Shown here one piece after another: positions 19,261 to 29,439 of a stretch of 64,000 nt of DNA (positions within the stretch are counted from its first letter, which is position 1; every line of letters starts with the position of its first letter). Source of the stretch: Hydrotalea flava (GTDB lineage: Bacteria > Bacteroidota > Bacteroidia > Chitinophagales > Chitinophagaceae); assembly GCF_001623405.1 (NCBI RefSeq), contig NZ_LUHG01000039.1, positions 224,420 to 288,419 of the forward strand. The letters run 5' to 3'. The translations under genes and the position numbers were made by a program. The notes below the pieces were generated by a model that saw nothing but the letters and a program-made list of their open reading frames with translations, did no database searches and was not told the origin of the DNA.

Positions 19261-22227
19261 ATGCCTATGAAGCAGAAGTATTTTTTGATGTGGTTTCTTT
19301 TCTTCCCTGCCCTGCTGTTTTACCAGCCCAAGGTATTGGGACAACCCAATACTACCATTAATTTAGATAAAGAAAAACCCGCTCAATACCAGGATCGGCA
19401 ACTGGCTTCTGAAAAAACAGGCGAAAAAAAAATAGGATTTGTAAAGCGTACTTATCAGGATATGGTAAGCCATTACAACTATTTTTTTAATGCCAACAAT
19501 AAATTAAGCCATATTATTGAACTGGCACAACAAATGCATACGGATGATTATAGTAAACTTCTGCCATTCTATAATTACAGCCTTTCGGTTACTGCTTTAG
19601 ATAAGCGGGATATTGATTCCATTATTTACAAGTGTTATGCAGGTATTCTGTTACATGATTTAAGATCTGACTGGGTAGATGATTTTTATTTGTTGCTGGG
19701 CAAAGCTTATTTACTACGACAAAATTTTGATTCTGCCGCAACCGTTTTCCAATACATCAATTACATATATGCACCAAAAGATGATGGATATGATATTCCA
19801 ATAGGTAGTAATGTAAGTAACCAACAAGGTATTTTTACCGTTGCAACCAATGAAAACAGAAGTCTGCTGAAAAAAATTATCACAAAACCAACCACCCGGA
19901 ACGACAGCTTCATCTGGCAAATCAGAAATTATATAGAAAGCAACCAATTAGACAAAGCCACCGGTTTAATAGCTATTTTAAAAGCCGATCCTTTCTTTCC
20001 GAAAAGATTAGAAAAAGATTTGTTTTTGCAGCAAGCTTATTTGTTTTATAAACAAAATATGCACGACAGTGCTGCTACCTATTTAAGCAAATCCGTTTCA
20101 GTAGCTTCCAATAAACAGGAACAGGCAAGATGGGAGTTTTTAACCGGCCAGCTTTTTCAATTGGCATATCAAAACAAACCCGCCATCCAGGCATTTGAAA
20201 AAGCCATCCATCATACCATTGATCCCTATCTGGAAGTGTATGCCCGCCTGAATATTGTGGCACTTTCTGATACTGCAAATGGCAATCATTCATTGCAAAA
20301 CAATTTGAAACAATTGTATCAATTGGCCAGAAGAGATAAATATGCTGATTACCGAGATATTATTTATTATGCTGCAGCTTCGCTTGAAATTAAACAACAG
20401 CATTTTAAAGAAGGTATCAATAATTTATTGAAAAGCATTGTATTCAGTGTTAACAACCCAGCACAAAAGCAAAAAAGTGTGTTATTACTGGCATCAACAG
20501 CCTACAATATCCGCCAATATCCGCTTGCTTCATTATATTATGATAGTGTGCAGGTTAATCAGTTAGATTCTTTCCGGCAAAATGAAATTACTACCCGAAA
20601 AAAAGCTTTAAAAATTATTACGAAAAATCTGGCATCGCTCCATTTACAGGATAGTTTATTGCAACTAAGTAATTTGAATGAAGCGGCGCGGCTGGCTGCT
20701 GTAAAAAAATTATACCGCCGATTACGCAAAGAGCAAGGCCTGGCAGATGAAAAGGAAGAAATTGATTTTGGCAGTACCAATTCCACCACAAACGCAGCAA
20801 GCAGTGGCTTATTTGGCAGTACCACCACAAATAGTGCCAGTGATTTTTATTTTGCCAATACTGCACTTAAAACACAAGGTTACAAAGAGTTTAAACAAAA
20901 ATGGGGTAACCGGCCCAATGTAGATAACTGGCAACGGCAATCTGCCATTAACAACAGCATGCAGTTGAACAATAATAATGTAACTACAACAGCCAATGCT
21001 ACCGCAGAGGCTGCTAAAACCAATGCAGCCAATGCCTTAACTTTAAAGGGCATGTTAGATAATATTCCCCTTACTGAAAAACAAATTGGAGATGCACATA
21101 ATACAATTATTGACGACTTATATAAAAATGCGCAAACTTTCCAAAACGATTTAGAGAAATATCCTGACGCAGTAGATGCTTATGAAACCCTTATGAAACT
21201 GTATCCGGAAAACAAATATGAAGAGCCCGTTTTATTCAATCTGATATACTGTTACAACCAATTGGGTTTATTGGCAAAATCAGACTCAGTAAGGAAAAAA
21301 TTAATGCTTGCTTTCCCGAATGGCATCTATGCTGAAAAAATAAAGAATACAGGTAAACCCACCATTCAAGACAAAGCAACGGCACAATACGAACATATTT
21401 ATGATTTGTTTATTGAAGGAAATTTTAAGCAGGCATTAGCGGAAAAAGAGCAGGCCGATAAAATATTTGGAAAAAATTACTGGAGCCCGCAATTAATGTA
21501 CATTCAGGCCGTATACGATGTAAAACAAAAAAATGACAGTACTGCCATCCAAACTTTGGAAGCATTGGTACACCAGTTTCCCCAGTCGCCAATGGTTGAA
21601 ATGGCCAATACCCTCATTAGCGTAGTAAAACGTAGAAAAGAAATTGAAAATTATTTAACCAATTTGGTGATTGAAAAAAATGAAGACAATGTTGTGGGCA
21701 ATATTGACCTACACCCGCCCACCATTGCAAAAATACCTGTTAAAAAAATAGTAGATACTTTATCAACACAAATCCATAAACAATTAGATACCACTGCATT
21801 GGTTCAGGTACCCGTTAGCAATCCGGTAATACAGGCTGTAAACAATTATGTATTCAACCCGGCCGATTCGCAATACATTGCGGTAATATTACATAAAGTT
21901 GATCCCGTTTTTGCCAGTGAAGCCAGAAATGCATTTTACCGTTTTAACTTAGAAAAATTTTATACACTTCATTTAAAAGTTACCGAAGAAAAATTAAATG
22001 ATTCAACCGCAATTGTACTAATTGGCCCATTTGAAAATGCCGGAGATGCAGTTGATTATTTAGACAAAACCAAGCCAATGGCTACCGGCAGAATAATACC
22101 TTGGCTTAAACCTGATAAATATGTTTTTAGTATGATTAGTCCTTTAAACTTACAGTTGTTGCATACTAAAAACAATATTACAGATTATATTCAGTTTATG
22201 AAAAACACTTTACCCGAGAAATTTTAA
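19261..22227 (+). CDS. large TPR protein, probable SprE/PorW-like type IX secretion/gliding component
   Basis: 988 residues with a signal peptide (~1-28, ending VLGQ). No lipobox Cys is visible, unlike most SprE/PorW. The region after the signal (FVKRTYQDMVSHYNYFFNAN) and the segment DWVDDFYLLLGKAYLLRQNF match the way SprE/PorW proteins open, followed by many TPR-like helix pairs to ~residue 460. A Ser/Thr/Asn/Ala-rich spacer (~500-590) precedes more TPRs (~620-790). A C-terminal alpha/beta domain (~860-988, YIAVILHKVDPVF) follows. SprE/PorW links outer- and inner-membrane parts of the type IX secretion system. A TAGATTTG -7 box lies at 19244-19251. Confidence 0.65.
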   Translation: MPMKQKYFLMWFLFFPALLFYQPKVLGQPNTTINLDKEKPAQYQDRQLASEKTGEKKIGFVKRTYQDMVSHYNYFFNANNKLSHIIELAQQMHTDDYSKLLPFYNYSLSVTALDKRDIDSIIYKCYAGILLHDLRSDWVDDFYLLLGKAYLLRQNFDSAATVFQYINYIYAPKDDGYDIPIGSNVSNQQGIFTVATNENRSLLKKIITKPTTRNDSFIWQIRNYIESNQLDKATGLIAILKADPFFPKRLEKDLFLQQAYLFYKQNMHDSAATYLSKSVSVASNKQEQARWEFLTGQLFQLAYQNKPAIQAFEKAIHHTIDPYLEVYARLNIVALSDTANGNHSLQNNLKQLYQLARRDKYADYRDIIYYAAASLEIKQQHFKEGINNLLKSIVFSVNNPAQKQKSVLLLASTAYNIRQYPLASLYYDSVQVNQLDSFRQNEITTRKKALKIITKNLASLHLQDSLLQLSNLNEAARLAAVKKLYRRLRKEQGLADEKEEIDFGSTNSTTNAASSGLFGSTTTNSASDFYFANTALKTQGYKEFKQKWGNRPNVDNWQRQSAINNSMQLNNNNVTTTANATAEAAKTNAANALTLKGMLDNIPLTEKQIGDAHNTIIDDLYKNAQTFQNDLEKYPDAVDAYETLMKLYPENKYEEPVLFNLIYCYNQLGLLAKSDSVRKKLMLAFPNGIYAEKIKNTGKPTIQDKATAQYEHIYDLFIEGNFKQALAEKEQADKIFGKNYWSPQLMYIQAVYDVKQKNDSTAIQTLEALVHQFPQSPMVEMANTLISVVKRRKEIENYLTNLVIEKNEDNVVGNIDLHPPTIAKIPVKKIVDTLSTQIHKQLDTTALVQVPVSNPVIQAVNNYVFNPADSQYIAVILHKVDPVFASEARNAFYRFNLEKFYTLHLKVTEEKLNDSTAIVLIGPFENAGDAVDYLDKTKPMATGRIIPWLKPDKYVFSMISPLNLQLLHTKNNITDYIQFMKNTLPEKF

Positions 22228-22290
22228 CTACTTAGCAGGGTAACATCTGCCGTAGATGCTTAGTTTTACAACCTTAACCATACCTTGTTT

Positions 22291-24711
22291 ATGTTGCGTT
22301 CAGTAAAAATATTTTGGAAAGCCTTTTTTATAGCTGTTGCTGCTTTTATTTTATTTCTCCTGCTTTGTAATTGGGGTGTTTTCGGAAAAATGCCCTCTAT
22401 TGAAGATATTCAAAATCCTTCAGCCTCATTATCCAGTCAGGTATATGCGCAAGATGGTACCTTAATGGGTAAATATTATTTAGAAGATAGAGTAAATGTT
22501 GATTATAAAGATATTAGCCCCAACATAGTACATGCATTGGTTGCAACAGAAGATCAGCGGTTTTATGATCATAGCGGAATTGATTTTATTTCGTTATTGC
22601 GTGCCTTAAAAGGATTGGGTCGCGATGGCGGGGCCAGTACTATTACTATGCAAACAGCCAAAAACTTATTTACTGAAAACTGGGCAACTCGAAATTTTTT
22701 ACTCCGTGCCATACAAAAAGTTAAAGAGTCAATCATAGCCGTAAAATTGGAAAGAAATTTTACCAAAGAAGAAATCATTAATCTGTATTTGAATACCGTT
22801 GCTTTTGGCGATAATGTTTTTGGCATTCGCAATGCCGCTAAAACCTTCTTTCAAAAAGAGCCGGATCGGGTAAATGTAAATGAAGCAGCCGTTTTGGTGG
22901 GCATGATTAATGCGCCTACATTATACAATCCCAGACGCAATCCCAAACAGGCTTTAGAACGCCGTAACCTGGTTTTAAACAGAATGGTTACCAATGGTTA
23001 TTTAACAGCACAGGATGCGGCAAAAATTAAAATGGATCCTATTGAATTAAATTATAAAAAATTAGATGAAACAACAGGTTTGGCTCCTTACTTCAGAATG
23101 ATTCTGGGCGAGTACATGAAAGTATGGTGCAAAAACCACAAAAAAAGTAATGGTGATGAATATAATTTGTATACAGATGGTTTAAGAATTTATACAACCC
23201 TCAATCCACGTATGCAAATCTATGCCGAAGAAGCAGTAGCCAAACACATGAGCTACATGCAGCAAATTTTAAATCAACAAACCAACATAAAAAAAGGAAC
23301 TGTATGGGATGGGCATCAAAACATTTTGGAATCGGCCATGAAACAAAGTGACCGCTGGCGTAATTTGAAAAAAGATGGGATGAATGATGCAGACATAAGA
23401 AAAACATTTTTTGTGCCTACACAAATGCGGGTTTTTGCCTGGAATAATAACCGGGAAAAAGATACGACCATGACGCCAATGGATTCTATTAAATATTCCC
23501 GCCAAATGATGCAGGCCGGTTTTATGGCATTAGACCCTTTAAGTGGTGAGGTTCGTGCATGGGTAGGTGGCATTGATTTTAAAACCTTCAAGTTTGATCA
23601 TGTGAATTACAATACCAAACGGCAGGTGGGCTCTACTATTAAACCATTATTGTATAGTTTAGCTATTGAAGATGCCGGTTTTACACCAAATACAATTGTG
23701 CAGGATGTTCAACAAAGTTTTGGTGCATATGGAATGGTGCCTGCTACTTCCACCTCTTGCACCGGAGCCTCTATTCCTATGGCGCAAGCCCTTGCATTTT
23801 CCAGAAACTGTGCCACTGCTTATATTATGAAGCAGTTAGATCCCAAGGGCAATAATGCAGCCATCCGTTTTGTTGATTTTTTAAAAAACAAATGCGGCTT
23901 ACAAACCAATATAGAACCACACCCCTCCATTGCTATTGGTGCATGCGAAATTTCATTGTATGAAATGATGCAGGCATACAGCATGTTCCCGGGAAGAGGA
24001 TTCAATGTAAAACCACTATTTATTACCCGTATTGAAGATAGAAATGGCAATGTTTTGGAAAATTTTGCACCCATAAGAAAAGAAGTCATCAGCGATATTA
24101 CTGCTTATTCTGTCATTAAAATGATGGAAGGTGTGGTTGAATTTGGTACGGCCCGTGGCCTGAAAATGCAATTTGATGTTAAAGGGAATATTGCTGGCAA
24201 AACAGGAACTACCAATGATAACAGCGATGCCTGGTTTATGGGCTACACACCGCAATTATTAGCAGGTGCCTGGGTAGGGTGCGATGATCGGTTTATACAC
24301 ATCAATAGCAGTAGCTATAATGGGCAGGGTGCACGTGCTGCCATGCCTATTTGGGGCTATTTTTATGAAAAAATTTTAAAAAATGCAACCACTTTAGGCA
24401 TTGATGCAAATGTTGACTTCTCTAAACCGGAAGGTATGACCAACGACATTGAATTGGATTATACCAATCCCACACCCAATGTGCCTATTGGTGTTGAGGG
24501 CGACCAGCAATTAATGGGAAATGGCACCTCTCAGGATTATGTACCAGCCAATATTAAACCGGAAGATCTGGCACCCGAATCACAAATAGATACCAATAAA
24601 TTACCGGAATTATCACCCAATAAAAAAAATAATAATATATTTAAATTACCTGCTCATCAGCAACCCATTCCAAAAGCTATTTTGCCCAAAAAAGTAGGAG
24701 GAAATCATTAA
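22291..24711 (+). CDS. penicillin-binding protein 1A (bifunctional transglycosylase/transpeptidase)
   Basis: Class A PBP that polymerises and cross-links peptidoglycan in the periplasm. One N-terminal membrane helix (~8-28) is followed by a GT51 domain with ATEDQRFYDHSGIDF, GGASTITMQTAKNLF and KEEIINLYLNTVAFG. The transpeptidase domain has Ser448 (GSTIKP), the SRN triad in AFSRNCATAY and K637 in GKTGTTND. A Pro/Asn-rich tail (~740-806) follows the catalytic domain. The ATG at 22291 is chosen over a TTG at 22285. It follows the SprE-like gene after 63 bp and converges on pcm. Confidence 0.95.
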   Translation: MLRSVKIFWKAFFIAVAAFILFLLLCNWGVFGKMPSIEDIQNPSASLSSQVYAQDGTLMGKYYLEDRVNVDYKDISPNIVHALVATEDQRFYDHSGIDFISLLRALKGLGRDGGASTITMQTAKNLFTENWATRNFLLRAIQKVKESIIAVKLERNFTKEEIINLYLNTVAFGDNVFGIRNAAKTFFQKEPDRVNVNEAAVLVGMINAPTLYNPRRNPKQALERRNLVLNRMVTNGYLTAQDAAKIKMDPIELNYKKLDETTGLAPYFRMILGEYMKVWCKNHKKSNGDEYNLYTDGLRIYTTLNPRMQIYAEEAVAKHMSYMQQILNQQTNIKKGTVWDGHQNILESAMKQSDRWRNLKKDGMNDADIRKTFFVPTQMRVFAWNNNREKDTTMTPMDSIKYSRQMMQAGFMALDPLSGEVRAWVGGIDFKTFKFDHVNYNTKRQVGSTIKPLLYSLAIEDAGFTPNTIVQDVQQSFGAYGMVPATSTSCTGASIPMAQALAFSRNCATAYIMKQLDPKGNNAAIRFVDFLKNKCGLQTNIEPHPSIAIGACEISLYEMMQAYSMFPGRGFNVKPLFITRIEDRNGNVLENFAPIRKEVISDITAYSVIKMMEGVVEFGTARGLKMQFDVKGNIAGKTGTTNDNSDAWFMGYTPQLLAGAWVGCDDRFIHINSSSYNGQGARAAMPIWGYFYEKILKNATTLGIDANVDFSKPEGMTNDIELDYTNPTPNVPIGVEGDQQLMGNGTSQDYVPANIKPEDLAPESQIDTNKLPELSPNKKNNNIFKLPAHQQPIPKAILPKKVGGNH

Positions 24712-24731
24712 TGTAATTAAGAAAACAAATT

Positions 24732-25388
24732 TTAAATATTTTTTCCGGTTAACATGGGTACAAAAGAAAATAAATCAAACGATTCTTCTTTGCAGGCATC
24801 GGCAGAAACTTTGGTAATGCGCAGCATTCTTTGAGAAGCACCTTCATCAACAGGTATTACCATTATTCCGCCTACTTTTAATTGTTCTATTAGTTTAGGA
24901 GGAATAAATGGCGCCGCTGCTGTGATGAGAATTTTATCGAAAGGTGCAAAAGTTGGCAGGCCTTCAAAGCCATCGCCAAAAAAGCATTTGATATTGGGGT
25001 ATTTATTTTTAAAACTAAACTGCTTATTTAAATCAAATATTTTTTTCTGCCGTTCAATAGTATACACCCAGGCACCCATTTCGGCCAATACACAAGCCTG
25101 ATACATACTACCGGTACCAATTTCCAATACTTTATCCGATTTTTTTATTTGTAATAATTGTGTTTGATATGCAACTGTATAAGGTTGAGAAATGGTTTGA
25201 CCTTCAGCAATGGGAAATGCACGGTCTTCATAAGCAATTTTATCGAAAGCAGAATCTAAAAAATAATGACGTGGTACATTTTGTAACGCTAATAAAACAG
25301 CCTCATCGGTAATACCTTTTTGTTTTATCAGTTCTACCAACTGTTTACGCAGTCCTTTGTGGCGATAAGTATCTTCAAACTTTCTCAT
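24732..25388 (-). CDS. pcm: protein-L-isoaspartate O-methyltransferase
   Basis: Repairs isomerised aspartate in damaged proteins by SAM-dependent methylation. 218 residues. Family segments are VPRHYFLDSAFDKIAYEDRA, the substrate-binding IAEGQTISQPYTVAYQTQLL, and motif I VLEIGTGSMYQACVLAEMGA. The canonical motif I is GTGSGYQ, and here Met replaces the second Gly, a conservative-looking but unusual change. GLPTFAPFDKILITAAAP and GGIMVIPVD follow. Its candidate promoter lies immediately before the start codon, implying a very short leader. Confidence 0.93.
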   Translation of the reverse strand: MRKFEDTYRHKGLRKQLVELIKQKGITDEAVLLALQNVPRHYFLDSAFDKIAYEDRAFPIAEGQTISQPYTVAYQTQLLQIKKSDKVLEIGTGSMYQACVLAEMGAWVYTIERQKKIFDLNKQFSFKNKYPNIKCFFGDGFEGLPTFAPFDKILITAAAPFIPPKLIEQLKVGGIMVIPVDEGASQRMLRITKVSADACKEESFDLFSFVPMLTGKNI

Positions 25389-25396
25389 AAACCATA

Positions 25397-25425
25397 CAAA
25401 GCTAATAGTATCGGCACATTTTAAA
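25397..25425 (-). promoter_or_regulatory. candidate promoter of pcm
   Basis: On the minus strand, TTTA (25425-25422), 17 bp, then a perfect TAGCTTTG (25404-25397). The -7 box ends 8 bp before the ATG, so the transcript would be nearly leaderless. Confidence 0.42.
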
Positions 25426-25451
25426 GCATAAATTCATTACATGGGGAAATT

Positions 25452-25484
25452 AAAATGCCGTGCATTTTTTTTGCACAGCATTTT
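25452..25484 (-). terminator. stem-loop, probable terminator of the phosphohexomutase gene
   Basis: AAAATGCCGTGCA (25452-25464) and TGCACAGCATTTT (25472-25484) form a stem with one internal mismatch and a 7-nt T-loop. On the minus strand it is followed by TTTTAATTT. It lies 75 bp after the stop of the phosphohexomutase and upstream of pcm. Confidence 0.6.
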
Positions 25485-25559
25485 AAGAAAAGTTGTTTGA
25501 GAAACTGCTTCCCTTTTATGGAATATTTGTTCACACTGTAAAAGCTGCAGTTAAGCGTA

Positions 25560-27287
25560 TTAAGACAATTGCATGGATGCAATGATACCCGAAATTTTTT
25601 GCTTCAGTTCTTCTAACTTTTTGTCAAATTCATTTTTATTGGGAAGCCTAGTATGTACACTAAAATAGAATTTTATTTTAGGTTCTGTACCCGATGGTCG
25701 GGCCGAAATTTTGCTGCCATCTTTAGTAATAAATTGCAGCACATTGCTTTTAGGTAGTTGAATTGCCCATTGCTCACCTGTTAATAAATTAGTGCCTTTT
25801 TGTGATTCATAATCTAACAATGTTACTACCTGACTATTATTAATGGATTTAGGTGGATTAGATCGGTAACCTTCCATCATTGCAGCAATCTCTTTCTGGC
25901 CATCCATTCCCTTTTTGGTAATACTGATTAGGTTTTCATAATAAAAACCATATTGCATATACAGTTCAATCAATTTATCAAACAAGGTTTTACCTTGTTG
26001 TTTTTCATAAGCTGCCATTTCACATAATAAAGCTACGGCACTGATAGCGTCTTTATCACGTATCTGGTTGCCAATCATTAATCCAAAACTTTCTTCGCCA
26101 CCAATTACATAGTTTTCTTTGCCTTCTTTTTCTTTTATTAATTCAGCAATCCATTTAAAGCCTGTTAATACATTGTAGCAAGCTACATTATTTTGACGGG
26201 CAACTTCATTAATCATTTCAGTGGTTACAATTGTAGTGATCACCATATCATTGGGCTGTGCAATTCCCTTTTTTCTGCGGGCTTCAATCAAATATGCAAA
26301 AGCCAGTACTGCAGTTTGGTTGCCATTCATTAATACCCATTCGCCTTTGTGGTTTTTTACACCAACGCCTACCCTGTCTGCATCCGGGTCGGTACCTAAC
26401 AAAATATCTGCATCTAATGCTTTTGCTTTTTCAAGGCCCATTCGCATGGTTTCACTTTCTTCCGGATTGGGATAAGCAACTGTAGGAAAATTGCCATCGG
26501 GTGTGGCTTGTTCTTCCACAATATGTACATTGGTAAATCCGAATGCCGATAATGCAGCAGGTACTAATTTAATACCACTGCCATGTATGGGCGTATAAAC
26601 AATTTTAAGGTCTTTTTGCTGTTGTATTACTTCCGGATACACACTCAGGCTTTTCACCATTTTCAAATACTGTTGATCCATCTCTGCGCCAATTATGGTA
26701 ATATTGGCATTACCTCCACTCCATTTCACATCATCAATACTTTGGATGGCTTCCACCTCTTTAATTACGTTTTTATCGTGTGGTGGTACCAATTGGCCGC
26801 CATCATTCCAATAGGCTTTATAACCGTTGTACTCTTTTGGATTGTGTGATGCGGTACATACCACGCCTGCATTACAGTGTAAAGAACGAACTGCAAAACT
26901 CAGTTCCGGTGTTGGGCGTAAATCTTCAAACAAAAACACCTTAATACCATTGGCTGCAAAAACCTGTGCTGTTGTTTCGGCAAAAAAACGGCTGTTATTT
27001 CTACAATCATGTGCAATGGCTACCCGTATGGTTTGGTTTGGATAGGTTTTCATCAAATAGTTGGCAAAACCCTGAGTGGCCATTCCAACCGTATATTTAT
27101 TCATTCTGTTGGTACCTACACCCATAATGCCACGCAGGCCACCGGTACCAAACTCCAAGTTTCTATAAAAAGCTTCCATCAGCTCATTGGGATGGTGGTT
27201 AATCAATTCCTGTACTGCGTTTTTTGTATCGGCATCGTAATTTCCATTCACCCAGCTGCGGGCTTTTTCTAAAATAACTGTATCCAT
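25560..27287 (-). CDS. phospho-sugar mutase (phosphoglucomutase/phosphomannomutase family)
   Basis: Interconverts hexose 1- and 6-phosphates in sugar-nucleotide and glycogen metabolism. 575 residues and four alpha-D-phosphohexomutase domains. The phosphoserine S147 lies in CTASHNPKEYNG, the Mg2+ loop in GTDPDADRVG, the sugar-binding loop in GGEESFG, and the phosphate-binding loop in SARPSGTEPKIKFYF. The length and the GFKWIAELIKEKEGKENYV segment fit the long PGM/PMM2-like branch (PgcA-like) rather than GlmM. Whether glucose- or mannose-phosphate is preferred cannot be read from the sequence. A stem-loop follows the gene. Confidence 0.93.
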   Translation of the reverse strand: MDTVILEKARSWVNGNYDADTKNAVQELINHHPNELMEAFYRNLEFGTGGLRGIMGVGTNRMNKYTVGMATQGFANYLMKTYPNQTIRVAIAHDCRNNSRFFAETTAQVFAANGIKVFLFEDLRPTPELSFAVRSLHCNAGVVCTASHNPKEYNGYKAYWNDGGQLVPPHDKNVIKEVEAIQSIDDVKWSGGNANITIIGAEMDQQYLKMVKSLSVYPEVIQQQKDLKIVYTPIHGSGIKLVPAALSAFGFTNVHIVEEQATPDGNFPTVAYPNPEESETMRMGLEKAKALDADILLGTDPDADRVGVGVKNHKGEWVLMNGNQTAVLAFAYLIEARRKKGIAQPNDMVITTIVTTEMINEVARQNNVACYNVLTGFKWIAELIKEKEGKENYVIGGEESFGLMIGNQIRDKDAISAVALLCEMAAYEKQQGKTLFDKLIELYMQYGFYYENLISITKKGMDGQKEIAAMMEGYRSNPPKSINNSQVVTLLDYESQKGTNLLTGEQWAIQLPKSNVLQFITKDGSKISARPSGTEPKIKFYFSVHTRLPNKNEFDKKLEELKQKISGIIASMQLS

Positions 27288-27351
27288 GTTATAAATTTTA
27301 AAGATGGGATTTTGGCATTTGAATATACCGCACTAAGATAGAAAAAATGGA

Positions 27352-27852
27352 TTATAATAAATAGGCTCCTTTTATTTGATGATCATCCATTTCCACAACA
27401 ATATGTTCCTGAAGTGTAGTAGCAAGAGAAAGGCCAACATAATCGGGTTTTATCGGAAATAATTTATGCATTCTTTCTATCAATACCATGGTTTGTATAC
27501 GTTTAGGGTATTGTTGCAATAATGGTTTTAATGCATATAACAAAGTTCTGCCCGTATTAGCCACATCATCAATTAACAAAATACATTTGCCATTTGCAGA
27601 AAATGGAACATCTAATTTTATTTCTTCAGGTTTTTGTTTATTCATGGCAATACCATTTACTTCCACTTTTTGTTTTAAATAGGGTTGTATAAGTGTAGCC
27701 ACCATATTTGCCATTATATAGCCATTGTTCCGTATACCTATCAAAACAATATCTTCCGGTTCATCCCCCAAATTTTCGGCCACTTCTAATGCCAGCCGCT
27801 CTAATTTGAATTGAATAATTTGTTGCGATAATATTTCCTTCTTTTCTTTCAT
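27352..27852 (-). CDS. type I phosphoribosyltransferase (PyrR/HPRT-like)
   Basis: 166 residues with one PRTase domain. The PRPP-binding signature is ILLIDDVANTGRTLLYAL (~residues 90-107). An early IGIRNNGYIMANMV segment replaces the usual loop of HPRT and resembles PyrR-type proteins. The protein could be a uracil PRTase/regulator of the PyrR group or a salvage PRTase. No pyrimidine-operon attenuator or pyr gene is adjacent, so regulation of pyr genes is not supported here. It lies 64 bp upstream of the phosphohexomutase gene in the same orientation. Confidence 0.8.
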   Translation of the reverse strand: MKEKKEILSQQIIQFKLERLALEVAENLGDEPEDIVLIGIRNNGYIMANMVATLIQPYLKQKVEVNGIAMNKQKPEEIKLDVPFSANGKCILLIDDVANTGRTLLYALKPLLQQYPKRIQTMVLIERMHKLFPIKPDYVGLSLATTLQEHIVVEMDDHQIKGAYLL

Positions 27853-28103
27853 TCACGCTTAATTTAATGCATTATAGTTTGTATGATCTTATAACTTTTA
27901 AAAAAATTATTCAGCTATCTGTTTATCAAAATTCGAATTAATTTGTTGGATTTGACAGTTCCTAAAAACTTTTTTGAAAAAAATTTCTGTTATGTTTTCA
28001 ACCACTGTATAGGCCAATGATGGCGCTATTGTTAGTAAATGTATTATTTATTGCGTAAAATATATGCACTTAACTATTAACTTAGCATTACAAGATAACT
28101 ACT

Positions 28104-29423
28104 ATGCATATTATTCCACAACTTGTTTTTATACTCATACTGGCCGCAGGCATTTATCTTTTTTCTGCAAAAGCACGCTATATCAGAAAAAATATTTTAA
28201 TGGGAAGAGATGAAGTACTAAACGACCGGCCTGAATTACGTTGGCGGAATGTTTTATTGCTGGCATTTGGGCAAAAAAAAATGTTTAAAAACCCCTTAGT
28301 AGCAGTAATGCATTTTATTATTTATGCAGGTTTTATCATCATCAATATTGAAGTGCTTGAAATTATATTAGATGGTATTTTAGGAACCCACCGCTTGTTT
28401 GCAGCCCCGCTTGGGCCGATGTATGCTTTATTAATTAATTTGTTTGAATGCCTTGCAGTAGGCGTTATTGTTGTTTGTGTTATTTTTTTAGTGAGAAGGA
28501 ATATATTACACATTCGGCGTTTCATGAGTAAAGACCTGAATGGATGGCCCAGAAGTGATGCCAACTATATATTAATTACCGAAATTATATTAATGAGCCT
28601 GTTCCTTACCATGAATGCAACAGATACGCTTTTACAAAGCAGAGGGTATGGACATTATGCCGAACATATAACGGGTAATTTTTTGTTTTCCGAAAAGCTG
28701 CATTCCCCTTTTAACGGCTTATCTTCCGGGCAACTTGCCTTTATTGAACGTAGTGCCTGGTGGTTGCATATTGTTGGTATTATTGCATTTTTAAACTATT
28801 TGCCCTATTCTAAACATTTGCACATACTATTGGCATTCCCCAATGCATATTATGCCAGTTTAGAGCCTAAAGGCAAAATGCACAATATGCCCGACATTCA
28901 AAAAGAGGTACGGTATGCCATGCAACCGGAATTAATACCTGCCAATGCTCCGCAAGCAACAGCCCATAAATTTGGTGCCAGAGATGTGATGGATTTAAGC
29001 TGGAAAAACCTGTTAGATGCTTATGCCTGTACGGAGTGTGGCCGTTGCACTGCCGCATGCCCTGCTAATATTACCGGCAAATTACTCAGCCCCAGAATGA
29101 TTATGATGAAAACCCGCGACCGTTTGGAAGAAGTGGGCCAAAAAAGAAAAGCCATGCAAAACTGGCAGGATGATGGAAAATCATTGCTGCACGATTATAT
29201 TACGGAAGAAGAATTAAGAGCTTGTACAACCTGTAATGCATGTGTAGAAGAATGTCCGGTAAGTATTTCACCACTCGATATTATTTTGCAAATGAGAAGA
29301 TACCTGATTATGGAAGAAAGCAATGCACCACAAGAGTGGAACAGTACATTCAGCAATATTGAAAATAATTTTGCACCCTGGAAATTTTCGCCGGAAGAAA
29401 GAGACCAATGGGCCAAAGATTAG
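28104..29423 (+). CDS. membrane-bound 4Fe-4S dicluster oxidoreductase subunit (HdrC/GlpC-like with NarI-like membrane part)
   Basis: 439 residues. The N-terminal ~270 residues contain about five membrane helices with several His residues that could ligate haem (MHFIIYAG, WWLHIVGIIAF, YSKHLHIL). The C-terminal part has two Cys-rich ferredoxin motifs, CTECGRCTAACP (from C309) and CTTCNACVEECP (~375-386). The plan is that of membrane Fe-S subunits that pass electrons between quinone and a CCG-domain partner. The partner is very probably the (Fe-S) protein at 30182, separated only by an antisense gene. The substrate is unknown; roles in beta-oxidation/ETF, lactate or glycolate oxidation are possible. 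Confidence 0.85.
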   Translation: MHIIPQLVFILILAAGIYLFSAKARYIRKNILMGRDEVLNDRPELRWRNVLLLAFGQKKMFKNPLVAVMHFIIYAGFIIINIEVLEIILDGILGTHRLFAAPLGPMYALLINLFECLAVGVIVVCVIFLVRRNILHIRRFMSKDLNGWPRSDANYILITEIILMSLFLTMNATDTLLQSRGYGHYAEHITGNFLFSEKLHSPFNGLSSGQLAFIERSAWWLHIVGIIAFLNYLPYSKHLHILLAFPNAYYASLEPKGKMHNMPDIQKEVRYAMQPELIPANAPQATAHKFGARDVMDLSWKNLLDAYACTECGRCTAACPANITGKLLSPRMIMMKTRDRLEEVGQKRKAMQNWQDDGKSLLHDYITEEELRACTTCNACVEECPVSISPLDIILQMRRYLIMEESNAPQEWNSTFSNIENNFAPWKFSPEERDQWAKD

Positions 29424-29439
29424 TGTTATTATTATAATA

